A stretch of 64,000 nt of DNA from Azorinus chamasolen (Eukaryota; Mollusca; Bivalvia; Cardiida; Solecurtidae). Numbering within the stretch: the first letter of the stretch is position 1; each line of letters begins with the position of its first letter. The notes under the pieces were generated by a model. That model did not search any database. It had not been told where the DNA came from and worked only from the letters and a program-made list of their open reading frames with translations. Below are positions 12,120 through 21,222 of this stretch, in pieces. Made by a program: the position numbers and the translations under genes. Location of the stretch: the NCBI GenBank assembly GCA_963576725.1, contig OY755241.1, forward strand, positions 124,001 through 188,000, given 5' to 3'.

Positions 12120-12850
12120 ACAAGGGACCATTTGGCTAGTTATCGAATTTTCCAAGATGTAATAGCCACACACAATTTCATGAAGTTTGGTGAAGATTGA
12201 ATTATAACTGGTTGACACTGAGAGCGGACAAGGGCAAAATACCCGGTAAACAATTTCAGCTTATTCAATGGACATAAAGGTGCCTGGGACCATTTTACTG
12301 GTAATCATAGTTGGTCGACACAATATAGCCAGATAGAATTTCATATAGTTTGGTGAAGACTGGATTGAAATTGGTAAAATTAGAGAGTGGAAAAGGATAA
12401 AATATACAATTTTAGCTAGTTCAAGGGGCAATAACTCCTGAGGTCATTTAGCTGGTTGCAAATCCACAAATACCACAAACATTTTCATCAAGCCTGGTGA
12501 CAATCAGGTGGAAACTGCTTAACTTAGAGAATGGACAAGGCTAAAATAAGCATTTTTTTACTAATTCAAGGGCGTTAACTCTAAAATTCAAAGGCTATGA
12601 CGCTAAAGTGCCTGGGGCCATTTAGCTGGTTAAAGAACTTGACTGAAATATTACCACAAACATTTTCACCAAGTCTGGTGACAATCAGATAGAAACTGCT
12701 CAACTTAGAGAAAGGTTCAAGGGCCATAACTCTTAATTAAATGTGCCAGTGCTATTTAGCTGGTTATAGAACTTGGCTGAGATATTACCACAAACATTTT
12801 CCCCAAGTCTGGTGACAATCAGATAGAAACTGCTCAACTTAGAAAGTCGA
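12120..12850. repeat. diverged tandem repeat, about 115-135 bp unit
   Basis: Five or so copies carry ACAAACATTTTCACCAAGTC, GGTGACAATCAGATAGAAAC and GGGCCATTTAGCTGGTTA. Related to the 52800-53310 array. It has no coding capacity. Confidence 0.6.
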
Positions 12851-13439
12851 CATGTTCTGGACGCTGCCTGCCTGCAAGCTCGCCCACCAAGGGGCTTCAC
12901 ATACTTTTGACGGGCAATTTCTTGTTCATTCGACAGATTTGGTGTTTTATTTCCTTATAATCAAACTAGGTTATGTTGAATTGCTGGTTAGCTTGAACCT
13001 ACTTCATTGGTCCCAACAGATTCCTTATATAGATCATATATATCTATATAACACAGTATCGTTACCTCGTTAGTTTAAACTCGCAATTTAGGTTTTCTCG
13101 AAGTTAATTTTATGTCCAGAGTGCACATTTCTCTTTATTTTTAATCCGGTTACCACAACATAACACTTACTGTCTTGCCTAATCAGACTACACAGTAATG
13201 TGTGAAATACAGGTCGCCGCAGCAGCCTTTGAAGCTGCTGGTTGTGCATGACATTTAAGATGTACGCCACCTGTGTTGTCTATAACAATCTGCTAATACC
13301 CTATGCGCACCATGCTGTTTATTTGTTTTCTTATCTGAGAAAACTTCGGGAGCAGTTTTTGTGTCATTAATGAATCCAGTGATAGTTTCTCGGAGATATT
13401 CGAGCCCAGGTATTTGATGTTATCAACAACAGCTAAGTG

Positions 13440-13818
13440 AGGACCCGCTAATAGGTATTGACATTAGGACTGGAGCATCCTGTGCCATGACCTGATGGTA
13501 AGCGCAAACTCCTTGCATGCCTGTGAAAAGTGGTCTAATAGGCGTTGGAGACCATCATGAGTATGACTGGCAAGGGCGGCATCATCTGAAAAAAGCCGCC
13601 CCCTGATCAGGACTTGAGTTTTGGCATGAAGTCTGGCTAAGTTGTACAATCTGCCATCATGTCGGTGTGAATGTTGACACCATCAGTGGAGGAGTATCAC
13701 AGGAGGACAGAGAAGATACCGAAGAGAGAGGGAGCCAATTACACATCCTTGCTTGACACTAACTGAGGATCTTGAAAGGCTTAGACATGTCGTCATTGAA
13801 GCTTACTGTGCCATGCAT
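13440..13818 (-). pseudogene. LINE reverse transcriptase, 3' (palm) fragment
   Basis: Read on the minus strand, this encodes decayed pieces of a non-LTR retrotransposon RT: MMHGTVSFNDDMSKPFKI, a SLFGIFSVLL block and, after NLARLHAKTQVLIRGRLF, the active-site equivalent SDDAALASHTHDGLQRLLDH followed by ACKEFALTI. Stops and frameshifts interrupt it. The upstream part of the same RT is found at 30125-30345, on the far side of the Polinton. This copy is dead. Confidence 0.75.
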
Positions 13819-14739
13819 CATAGGCGTAGGAGCCAGGGGCCAGACCCCCACCCCTCAATGTTGAGACAGGGGGAGGGGTGGGCAGAGTATACACACCCCC
13901 CCCCCACCCCCCCAAAAAAAATAAAAAATTATTAAGTCCAAACATAAAAAATGAAAAAGACACAAAAAGACAAGCCAAAGGGATATAAAATTTGCACTTT
14001 CTATTGTTATTAAATGATTTGTTTTCATACCTGCGATTAATTACGACTTTTTGGTCCCACATAATAATCTGTTAATAAAGTCTATAACTTAGCCCCGTTC
14101 AAGGGTAAACAATCGGATCATTCGTAACTACTCATCTTATCCGTCAGGGTTCGGAATATCTGAAGTGTTCCAAAAGCAATCGGACAAGTTTCCCCGGCTT
14201 TACTCCGAACACCTGTCCTCGGCTATTTTATAAAATTTATTCCGAACCCTGATGGAATAATATGACAAGTAGTTACGATTGGCGCTATTTTTGTCTTTTT
14301 CTACATGTGTTTAAAACCAACAAACATCTATGAAATGCAAGAATCCTCTCCTTCAAGGTAATACATGAATCTGAACGGCAATTCATTAATTGTAATGATG
14401 CGAGGAATAAGGTTACGGTACAGGCATTGTTTTTGTGTGACAGGTGACTCAAGATTAAGACATGATCAATATTTATATTATTGTGTGAATGTTACAAGAT
14501 GATGTTATTCGTTTGAATATGTTTTAATCTTTTTTCTGAAAAGCGAAATTTGCTCGTTGGACAAATTTAATATGATAAAACTAGATCTAGACGACTTCAC
14601 AGTGTCAGATTCTGTGGCCAAGTTTTCTAATGAGCTGTCCGTTATATTATATAAGAAGACTGAAAACAAAGATTTACCTGCGCGAGATCAGATGCTGTTT
14701 TCTTCAATTCCCCTGACTGTCATATTTCATAAAAGAAAA
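13819..14739. other. non-coding flank between LINE fragment and Polinton
   Basis: Begins with a C-rich GTAGGAGCCAGGGGCCAGAC block and poly-C/poly-A tracts (13880-13930). It contains an imperfect 155-bp foldback at 14126-14281 (GTAACTACTCATCTTAT ... ACAAGTAGTTAC, with CAGGGTTCGGAATA / TTCCGAACCCTG). A 60-codon open stretch at 14557-14745 has no family I recognise; it may be an exon fragment of an older gene or element. Confidence 0.4.
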
Positions 14740-14744
14740 AAGTA

Positions 14745-14955
14745 ATATATATAGCTAATGGGCGTACGAGCTCACTCGCTCCGCTCGTGATCCCGTACCC
14801 GCTCCGCTCCCCATTAGCTATATATATATAAATTTCCTAAAATAAAAAAAAATAAAAATATCACCAGTACCCCCTACAAGTAACATTATAAGAAAATAAA
14901 AAAAAATGAAAGAGGTACAAAAGGAGGTACAGCGAACCTTTTTCATATGGTCGAA
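14745..14955. repeat. left terminal inverted repeat of the Polinton
   Basis: Matches 29858-30015 in inverted orientation with few differences, plus an extra ~55 bp here (about 14850-14905). The outermost ~85 bp is itself a palindrome: ATATATATAGCTAATGGG on the outside and CCATTAGCTATATATATA inside bracket a GC-rich block (CTCACTCGCTCCGCTCG, CCCGCTCCGCTCCCC). The inner part carries AAAGAGGTACAAAAGGAGGT. Such ends would serve as integrase recognition sites and probably as protein-primed replication origins (family knowledge). Confidence 0.92.
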
Positions 14956-15002
14956 AAATTTATTTTTTTTACTCCCTATCAGGATTTTTTAAAACCTTTC
15001 AA

Positions 15003-15145
15003 ACCCCCCCCCCCTCCCCCCACTTTACTTAAGCATTACTAAAGCTTTACTTAAGTATTACTTAAGCATTACTAAAGCTTTACTTAAGCATTACTAAAGC
15101 TTTACTTAAGCATTACTAAAGCTTTACTTAAGTATTACTTAAGCA
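15003..15145. promoter_or_regulatory. poly-C tract and iteron-like array upstream of the first gene
   Basis: A C-rich run at 15005-15021 is followed by four to five copies of a 22-bp unit, CTTAAGCATTACTAAAGCTT, with variants CTTAAGTATTA. A related array lies at 21912-21995. The function is unknown; candidates are replication or packaging iterons, or a transcription control site for the first gene. Confidence 0.6.
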
Positions 15146-15232
15146 AACATAATATGTTACTACTTCAGGACACAACAAAAAAATTTTCCTCCGCCACCAC
15201 GAGAAAAAAAAAAAAAAAAAAATCCTTTAAAA

Positions 15233-15772
15233 ATGAAGCAACCAACGGCACCGTTATATCCTGAAGTACCAGTAGAGGATGGACAAAATTATAGATTACA
15301 AAAAATATCAGAGATTGAAAGAATATTAATTAATGAAAGAGATACAAGAAAATCATTACGAAAAAAATATAAACGAGGAATAAATATTACTGAAGGGGTT
15401 GATACCACATTAATATCAACTAGTATTATTTTAGCTGGAGTCGGAGTAGCTATTCCTATTCTGTTACCATTACAAATAGTGGCTGTAGCATGTGGAGGAA
15501 TTGGAGTATGTGTTAAAATAATAATAAGAAAATTAATGACAAAAGCACAAAAACATTGTAATGTTAAAATGATAGCAGAAAGTAAATTAAATAGTATTAG
15601 AGATATTATTTCTAAATCTCTTCAAGATGGAGAAATAAGCCCTGAAGAATTTAAATTAGTTTTAAATGAAATGGAAAAATATTCTAAACTTAAAGAAGAA
15701 ATCAGATCAATAAAAAAATCAGACCTAGGGAAATCAGGTTCAGGAATAACTGAGGATGAAAAAAAAAATTGA
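15233..15772 (+). CDS. Polinton two-helix membrane protein, 179 aa
   Basis: First gene after the left terminal repeat, ATG in the context TTTAAAAATG. It starts MKQPTAPLYPEVPVEDGQNY, then a basic region RKSLRKKYKRGIN, two hydrophobic stretches at roughly residues 60-95 (STSIILAGVGVAIPILLPLQ and the following AVACGGIGVCV), and a charged C-terminal half predicted helical. From memory, similar proteins recur in cnidarian and bivalve Polintons, but no function is known to me. The fixed order of a short proline-rich head, two membrane helices and a helical tail suggests a structural membrane protein. The next small ORF begins inside its 3' end. Confidence 0.8.
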   Translation: MKQPTAPLYPEVPVEDGQNYRLQKISEIERILINERDTRKSLRKKYKRGINITEGVDTTLISTSIILAGVGVAIPILLPLQIVAVACGGIGVCVKIIIRKLMTKAQKHCNVKMIAESKLNSIRDIISKSLQDGEISPEEFKLVLNEMEKYSKLKEEIRSIKKSDLGKSGSGITEDEKKN

Positions 15773-15890
15773 TCGAGAAGGTAAAAGAAGATATGTTAAA
15801 CAGTTTAAAAACAGCATAATTTATACAATTAATAATAATTATGTTACTAATAATTATAGATATGAAAATCCACCAATTTATTCCGAATAA
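15756..15890 (+). CDS. small 44-aa basic ORF overlapping the preceding gene
   Basis: ATG at 15756 lies inside the end of the 179-aa gene (17-bp overlap, other frame); stop TAA ends two bases before the ATG of the coiled-coil gene. The product begins MKKKIDREGKRRYVKQFKN and is rich in Asn and Tyr. The tight fit between two genes, with no gap on either side, argues for a real gene, but it is too short to identify. Confidence 0.45.
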   Translation: MKKKIDREGKRRYVKQFKNSIIYTINNNYVTNNYRYENPPIYSE

Positions 15891-15892
15891 AA

Positions 15893-17266
15893 ATGGCTGA
15901 AGGTGGATTTGATTATAGTAAACCAGATTATCACGAAGACTTTGAAGATGATGTTTATAATGATGATAATGTTATGATTGCAGATGATGAATTTAACAGA
16001 ACCATACAAAACCAATCCGCTCATATCGAAGATATTAATGATGAAGATACAAGAACACAATTAATAGTGCAACAGAAACAATCAATAGTTAAAAGATATT
16101 ACGAGATGATAAAAGAAAAATATGGATTAGAACCGATTCGTGAAGATCCCACAAACTTTGAACTTGGCCCAGATCATAAAACATTATTTTTAAAGTTTGG
16201 AGATAAAGAAATTCGGATCACATCCAAAAAAGGAGGTTTTATTGCTTTGAGTGGTATTGCAAAAGATATTGGTGTAGGTGGTGCATCTGCAATTAGAGAT
16301 TTATTAAATTTACCAGATTATAAAAGTACACTAAAACTATCTACCAAAGCTGTTGCAGCTTTACAAAATATGGAACATAACCTTCCTAATGTACAAAATA
16401 TACCGATGGAAGACTTAGCTAATACTTCCGGAAGAATTATTGATGAATTTCAAACAACATTAAATGTTTTAGAAGGAGAAATGGAAACAATATTAAATAA
16501 TTTAAGTCGAGATATAGAAACAGCAAGACCATATGTTTCAGAACGAGAAACACAAACGCCTATGACTATTAGAGAATGGGATGGTATTACGAAAGCTATG
16601 ACAACAGCAAAAGAAGAGATTGCAAATCAATTAGCAAAACTGAATGAAACAAATAAACATATAGCAAGAGAAAAAGAAAAATTAGAACAGGCTAAAGAAG
16701 ATAATAATGAATTTCAAATAGAAAGGATAAGTAATCGAATAAGAGAATTGGAAGGTGAGAGAAGTGCTAGATTAGAAGCAATTAATATTAATAAAGAAAA
16801 AATACGTAGTCAAGTAAATAGAATAAAAGAAACCATCAATAAAATATTGAGAGAAGACACGACATTAGGAGAAAGAATAAAAACATTATTCAGAGAACAA
16901 GGAATTACAATTGTTAGTGTTTTAACCGCTTTTGGAATGATTATTGGTCTTATTGTTGAAACTATTATTCCAAGTAGTAGCGGTGGAGGATCTATAACAC
17001 CAAAACCTCCACCAAAAGGTGATGGTGTGAAAGATTGGATAAAAAAACAATTAGATAATATCGGAAAATTATTAGCTAAATTAGCTGGTAAAGCAGCAGC
17101 GGCATTACCGGGTATAATAGGAACTATTGTATCATGGCTATTATCCGCAACAGGTAAAGTTGTTAGTTGGTTCGCTAATAATCTATGGGTTTTATTAGTT
17201 TTAGTTATCGGATTATTATATACATCGACAAGAGAGTATCTTAACGATAAAAAAATAAAACTGTAA
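15893..17266 (+). CDS. Polinton coiled-coil membrane protein, 457 aa
   Basis: The N-terminus is acidic (residues 1-55). Residues about 70-140 form a compact region with KYGLEPIREDP, FLKFGDKEIRI and GGFIALSGIAKDIGVGG. Residues about 190-335 are a long predicted coiled coil (AREKEKLEQAKEDNNEFQIE, RIRELEGERSARLEA). Then come a hydrophobic helix (IVSVLTAFGMIIGLIVETII, ~345-365), a Gly/Pro linker (SGGGSITPKPPPKGDG), an amphipathic AAAALPGIIGTIVSWLLSA segment and a final transmembrane helix (NNLWVLLVLVIGLLYT) with a basic tail. The architecture fits a virion membrane or fusion-like protein, but that is inference; I recognise it only as a recurrent Polinton-associated protein. Its end overlaps the convergent 477-aa gene by 26 bp. 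Confidence 0.8.
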   Translation: MAEGGFDYSKPDYHEDFEDDVYNDDNVMIADDEFNRTIQNQSAHIEDINDEDTRTQLIVQQKQSIVKRYYEMIKEKYGLEPIREDPTNFELGPDHKTLFLKFGDKEIRITSKKGGFIALSGIAKDIGVGGASAIRDLLNLPDYKSTLKLSTKAVAALQNMEHNLPNVQNIPMEDLANTSGRIIDEFQTTLNVLEGEMETILNNLSRDIETARPYVSERETQTPMTIREWDGITKAMTTAKEEIANQLAKLNETNKHIAREKEKLEQAKEDNNEFQIERISNRIRELEGERSARLEAININKEKIRSQVNRIKETINKILREDTTLGERIKTLFREQGITIVSVLTAFGMIIGLIVETIIPSSSGGGSITPKPPPKGDGVKDWIKKQLDNIGKLLAKLAGKAAAALPGIIGTIVSWLLSATGKVVSWFANNLWVLLVLVIGLLYTSTREYLNDKKIKL

Positions 17267-18674
17267 GACCTACCGCTATACTTCCTACTATTATTGCTGT
17301 TTTATTATCTACATGTTCAATATTTTTGGAAGTTGATGATTTAGAAACATGTTCCGATTTAGCCTCGATGTTTTTGATATATGAATTAACTTGAACTGGT
17401 TGCGACCGAAGCGTCAGCTTCGCTTTCCGGAGAGAGCTTACAGCAGTCGACCGTTTAGTCGTTGTTCCTTTCAATTCTACATTTTGTCTCGGTGGAACAG
17501 GTTTAATATTAACGTCATTATTTAAACCGAGTTCTTGTTGGTCTGTTGCAACAACAATTTCATTATTATAATCTTGAATTGTTCCTATTCGTAATTCCAT
17601 ATTACTCGGGGACATATACAAGTCTATTCCATATACAAAATCAACTTTACTTTTAGCATATTTCAATGTGTTTTGATATTTTGTAATTTGACTCGGTAAA
17701 TCGAGGGGGCTATTGATAGCATCCTCAACATTTGCTAGAAATTGTTTTTGAGCGTCGAAAGCAGTTCCTGTTCCAAGTATATCAGTTTTCGTTTGAGATT
17801 GAGAACCTAGGATAGCCCAACAATAGGTTCTTATAGATTCGTTTATACGTTGAACACCTGCTTGTGTAAAACCTTTTGATGTATCAAGAATAAAAGTAGT
17901 CCAAGCATCTTTAACGCCATCATCTTGTTGAAGATAATCTATGTGAACTTTCTTAGGAGGGTCATAATGACATGATGTAACACCACAATGCCTATCTCCC
18001 GGTACTTCGGGTCCGAATGTCATCTTAGTTAAATCAAGAACAGCCACTTTATTATCGGTTGTATGTTTACTAGAATTATCATGTCTAAAATCTGTTCTTG
18101 TCCAAGCTACATGACCTCTAGTATATACATCTCCAAGACCATCACCATTTGGATATAACTTTTGTCGCCAGTCTGCGTTAGGATCTACATTAAATTCTTT
18201 ACATATACGTTCATACGCTTCACGGTTATAAATATTGTTAAAAGCATTCCAGCTTTCGTCTTGTGGTAGAGCGATACCTAATTCAAAGAGTATCCGTCTT
18301 GTTTGATAATAAACGTGAAACAAGAATAGAGAACCAATCATCGGGTTTAAACTCCCTCCGACCGAATCTTGCTGCGCAGATAAGTGATTGTTGAAATCAA
18401 CGCCACAACCCGTAGTAGCGCACCATATTGCAAAGTTAAGTTGATTTTGATAGAATAAAAACCAGTCTGTGTTCCATCGTTGTACTATAGCATCTGATGC
18501 TACGTGTGGTAATTTGTATTTTTTAAATAAATCTAGGAAATTTGCATTGAAACTTTTTCCATCTGATGTAATAACGATGGATTGTTTCGTGAGGGTAATA
18601 ATCTTTTTATTGAACACACCCCCATGGATATATTGAGCTTCATTATTGTACTTGAAGGGATTTTGGATTGACAT
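17241..18674 (-). CDS. Polinton-associated 477-aa tail-anchored protein
   Basis: Leftward gene between two rightward blocks; ATG at 18674 is only 31 bp from the ATG of the divergent minor-capsid candidate. It starts MSIQNPFKYNNEAQYIHGGV, has WNTDWFLFYQNQLNFAIWCA then TTGCGVDFNNHL, FHVYYQTRRILFELGIALPQ, WTTFILDTSKGFTQAGV and RTYCWAILGSQSQTKT. It ends in a single transmembrane helix (AIIVGSIAVGLTVLFFY, residues ~459-475). From memory this family is common in cnidarian and mollusc Polintons; its function is unknown. Residues ~400-425 are a Ser/Arg-rich stretch encoded by one of the GC-rich palindromic inserts (17405-17452), unlike the AT-rich rest of the gene. Confidence 0.8.
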   Translation of the reverse strand: MSIQNPFKYNNEAQYIHGGVFNKKIITLTKQSIVITSDGKSFNANFLDLFKKYKLPHVASDAIVQRWNTDWFLFYQNQLNFAIWCATTGCGVDFNNHLSAQQDSVGGSLNPMIGSLFLFHVYYQTRRILFELGIALPQDESWNAFNNIYNREAYERICKEFNVDPNADWRQKLYPNGDGLGDVYTRGHVAWTRTDFRHDNSSKHTTDNKVAVLDLTKMTFGPEVPGDRHCGVTSCHYDPPKKVHIDYLQQDDGVKDAWTTFILDTSKGFTQAGVQRINESIRTYCWAILGSQSQTKTDILGTGTAFDAQKQFLANVEDAINSPLDLPSQITKYQNTLKYAKSKVDFVYGIDLYMSPSNMELRIGTIQDYNNEIVVATDQQELGLNNDVNIKPVPPRQNVELKGTTTKRSTAVSSLRKAKLTLRSQPVQVNSYIKNIEAKSEHVSKSSTSKNIEHVDNKTAIIVGSIAVGLTVLFFYR

Positions 18675-18705
18675 TTTAAAACATTAAAAAAAGCAAACTA
18701 AAAAA
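18675..18705. promoter_or_regulatory. 31-bp divergent intergenic region
   Basis: The only spacer between the start codons of two divergent genes; it is nearly all A and T (TTTTAAAACATTAAAAAAAG). It must hold both 5' UTRs and any core promoter, unless promoters lie inside the opposing genes. Confidence 0.5.
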
Positions 18706-19386
18706 ATGTATCATACAATTTCAAATATTGATAAAACTATTAACTTACAACAATATATTGATAATAGAAATGGGAATAAATGTATTGGATTGAAAAGTAT
18801 TACGTACGGTGTAGGTTGGTATAATATTGTTAATGAATATGTACAAAAGGTGGATGATAGTAGGTCCATGAAAATTCCAGATGGTTATTATAGTTTTCAA
18901 CAAATAGCAGATTTATTTAAAACTTATAATATTACATTAACTGTAAATGAAACGAATGGCATTGCATATTTAGTTTCTACCTATGAATTGAAATTAAGTA
19001 AAGATTTGAACTTTATATTAGGATTTGGTAAACAGAGATTTACTGCTAATGAAATACACGTTGGTGAGAGAAGTATAGATTTTGCTATCTATAAATCGTT
19101 GTATGTACATTTGGAACAAGTTAGTACTTCTCATAATTATCTTGATGGTATGCCGAGTACCTTGTTAGCGGTTATTCCAGTTGAGAATAAAGAATTTGGT
19201 GAGATAACAACGATGAGACTGGAGAATCCTGAATACAAACGGTTAATTAATGGCACTATAACTGAATTAAAATTAGAAATCAGAGATGAAAATAACAAAA
19301 AAATAATTAATCGTCTACCAGTTAATTGCGTTTTAGAGTCGACCGTAAGGGAGCCCTCGAGCTTCAAAACCTCTCTAATAAAATGA
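18706..19386 (+). CDS. candidate minor capsid (penton-like) protein, 226 aa
   Basis: Mostly predicted beta structure with alternating hydrophobic residues. It contains IKSITY-like KSITYGVGWYNI, a DGYYSFQQIADLF helix, LNFILGFGKQRF, FAIYKSLYVHLEQV, HNYLDGMPSTLLAVIPV and a terminal strand series. The position directly upstream of the fibre-like gene and MCP and the size suit a single jelly-roll minor capsid protein, the expected Polinton penton. I assign this by context and fold impression, not by a diagnostic motif. The last ~15 residues (STVREPSSFKTS) come from a GC-rich palindromic insert at 19338-19375. The stop overlaps the next ATG (ATGA). Confidence 0.55.
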   Translation: MYHTISNIDKTINLQQYIDNRNGNKCIGLKSITYGVGWYNIVNEYVQKVDDSRSMKIPDGYYSFQQIADLFKTYNITLTVNETNGIAYLVSTYELKLSKDLNFILGFGKQRFTANEIHVGERSIDFAIYKSLYVHLEQVSTSHNYLDGMPSTLLAVIPVENKEFGEITTMRLENPEYKRLINGTITELKLEIRDENNKKIINRLPVNCVLESTVREPSSFKTSLIK

Positions 19387-19916
19387 GTATATTTGGAACT
19401 AAAATAAAAAGTGTTGGTAATTTAGAACTGAAAGAAGAAATTAATAAATTTAGGGGCGTAGTTCCACAGTTGTTTAATAGACAACATGTTAATAATTTAG
19501 CGCTGAAAGAAGAAATTAATAAATTGAGGGATGATTTAGATAGTATTAGTACAAAGAAGGCAATAAGCATATGCGCTGAAAGTAAGGGTGCATTAAAGGA
19601 TGGAAAAGTATTTAGTTTCGGTAATGCCGGTAGAGAAGAAGGGGTCGGTTACGTGACGGGAAGGACCGGTTGGATAATGGGGTTAGGATTATCGAGTAAA
19701 AGAACGGACAATGCTAATGTAGCCGTTGTGGTATCTATTAATGGAATTGAACAACCGAAATATGGTGTGTCTTTAGATATTTTTCCAAGCGCCGCGGCAC
19801 GTTTCGCTAAACCATTAAAGATTGAACCTCTAGATGTAATCAATTTTGTTTGTAAAACCGATAATTCTACGTGCGTTAATACAGTGGCGTCAATGATAAT
19901 TGAATTATCGTACTAA
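19383..19916 (+). CDS. fibre-like protein: coiled-coil stalk plus beta head, 177 aa
   Basis: I choose ATG 19383 because it overlaps the previous stop as ATGA and begins MSIFGTKIKSV; an upstream in-frame extension to 19326 would lie inside the previous gene. The first 60 residues contain a repeated LELKEEINKFRG / LALKEEINKLRD heptad-like unit, suggesting a trimeric stalk. Residues ~65-177 look like a beta-sandwich head: GRTGWIMGLGLSS, VAVVVSINGIEQPKYGVSLD, PLKIEPLDVINFVC. Stalk plus globular head next to capsid genes suggests a receptor-binding or vertex spike protein, by analogy with adenovirus fibre. This is inference from architecture only. Confidence 0.6.
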   Translation: MSIFGTKIKSVGNLELKEEINKFRGVVPQLFNRQHVNNLALKEEINKLRDDLDSISTKKAISICAESKGALKDGKVFSFGNAGREEGVGYVTGRTGWIMGLGLSSKRTDNANVAVVVSINGIEQPKYGVSLDIFPSAAARFAKPLKIEPLDVINFVCKTDNSTCVNTVASMIIELSY

Positions 19917-19931
19917 AAAAAACCCTTAAAA

Positions 19932-21198
19932 ATGTCGGCCTACGGAGAAAAATTAAACCCATACAGAAAAATAAGGGAACCGAGAGGCGTAAAAGGAATT
20001 AGACAGAGCGTCGTAATAACTAATAATCCTTCAACTATTGATCAGAATCAACAGTTATTAGTGAGATTCCCTAACCTAGGGGATAATGATGTTATTGTTC
20101 CTGGAACAGTTAGATTAGCATTTGAAATTGAACTTAAATCTAAGGATGTAAATTCAACTATATATCAAAATATAGGAAGATCAATAATTAAAAAAAACAA
20201 CCATTCGTATAAGCGGAAATGAAGTTATGTCAATCGATGATAGCGATATTTATCATTGTTACGTCGATTTATGGAAAACACCTACCGAACGCGCAAACAT
20301 GGCTTATCAAGGTTTAGGTACCGTAAACATGTTAAAACACAGAGTTGGAGCGGGAAATGCTGGTGCGGACAAAGAAGACGAAGCTATAGCGGACGCATAT
20401 AAAAATAGATTTTGTATTCCGTTAGACTTTGAGCTATTAGAAACGCATATACCATTTTATCAGTCCGGTCTCGGTGATAGACTCGAGTACGAACTTACAT
20501 TCAACGATTATAATAAAGTTATTAACTCAACGGATAAAGATTCTAGTTATAAAATAAGTAATATTTGTTTAGAATTTGATATGGTTTCCGACGCTGAATT
20601 AGCTAGACAAATAAGACAACAAGTTTCTGGTAAAATGGTAATTTTATACGATAGAATACTAAGACATAGAAAAATAACTAAAAATAAGTCAGATACTTTA
20701 TGGAACATTAATTTAAATGTTCCGGCTAGAAGTATGAAAGGGGTCCTGATGTTATTCGAGGACCCCGAAAGAACGAACACCGAAACTTATTTCAATCCTA
20801 AAATAACGAAAGTAGAGATTACGATAGAAGGAGTTCCGAATCAACTATACAGTCAAGGAATGAAAGCTTATCAACAATGGGACGAAATAAATAAAATTTT
20901 TGCTATGAATTCTAAACGAAATAAAATAACGAATTCCGTTTTAAAAGATACGGTCTTCACTAATACAACATTAGAAAAATATCTTACGAAGAATTACGCG
21001 TTATGGCTCGATTTACGCTCAACGGATGATAACTCGCTACACGGTTCGGGAAGACGAATTGAGAATGGATCCGAAGGAATTACAATTCAAATAACGAAAG
21101 AAGGAGGAGAAGATGAAACAATAAATGTTTATCTATTTGTTATACAAGACGCACAAATTAATTTTGAAGATGGAAGATTTAAAGAAGTTGTTTATTAA
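19932..21198 (+). pseudogene. MCP: major capsid protein (double jelly-roll type), one frame break
   Basis: Two open frames in register by context: 19932-20222 (starts MSAYGEKLNPYRKIREPRGV, includes FPNLGDNDVIVPGTVRLAFE) and the downstream frame up to 21198 (VDLWKTPTERANMAYQGLG, FCIPLDFELLETHIPFYQSG, LGDRLEYELTFN, EFDMVSDAELARQIRQQ, KITKVEITIEGVPNQLYSQG). The size (about 420 residues together), beta-rich pattern, position upstream of the packaging ATPase, and the L-E-tet-like PFYQSGLGDRLEYELTF block fit the Polinton major capsid protein that builds the icosahedral shell. The downstream frame is +1 relative to the first, and the switch falls in the run of eight A at 20190-20197. No termination codon occurs elsewhere. 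Either a one-base expansion or a sequencing error is likely. Confidence 0.75.
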
Positions 21199-21222
21199 AG
21201 GAACTGAAAACTAACGTAAAAA

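Noticed and set aside
14557..14745. 60-codon open frame next to the Polinton
   Set aside because: No ATG at its start, no recognised family, and it is cut by the Polinton end; kept only as a note in the flank entry.
15026..15145. CRISPR or tRNA-like cluster
   Set aside because: Short overlapping words without unique spacers or cloverleaf potential.
20180..20200. Programmed -1 frameshifting in the MCP gene at A-AAA-AAC
   Set aside because: The heptamer is present, but the downstream MCP frame is +1, so a -1 shift would not reach it.
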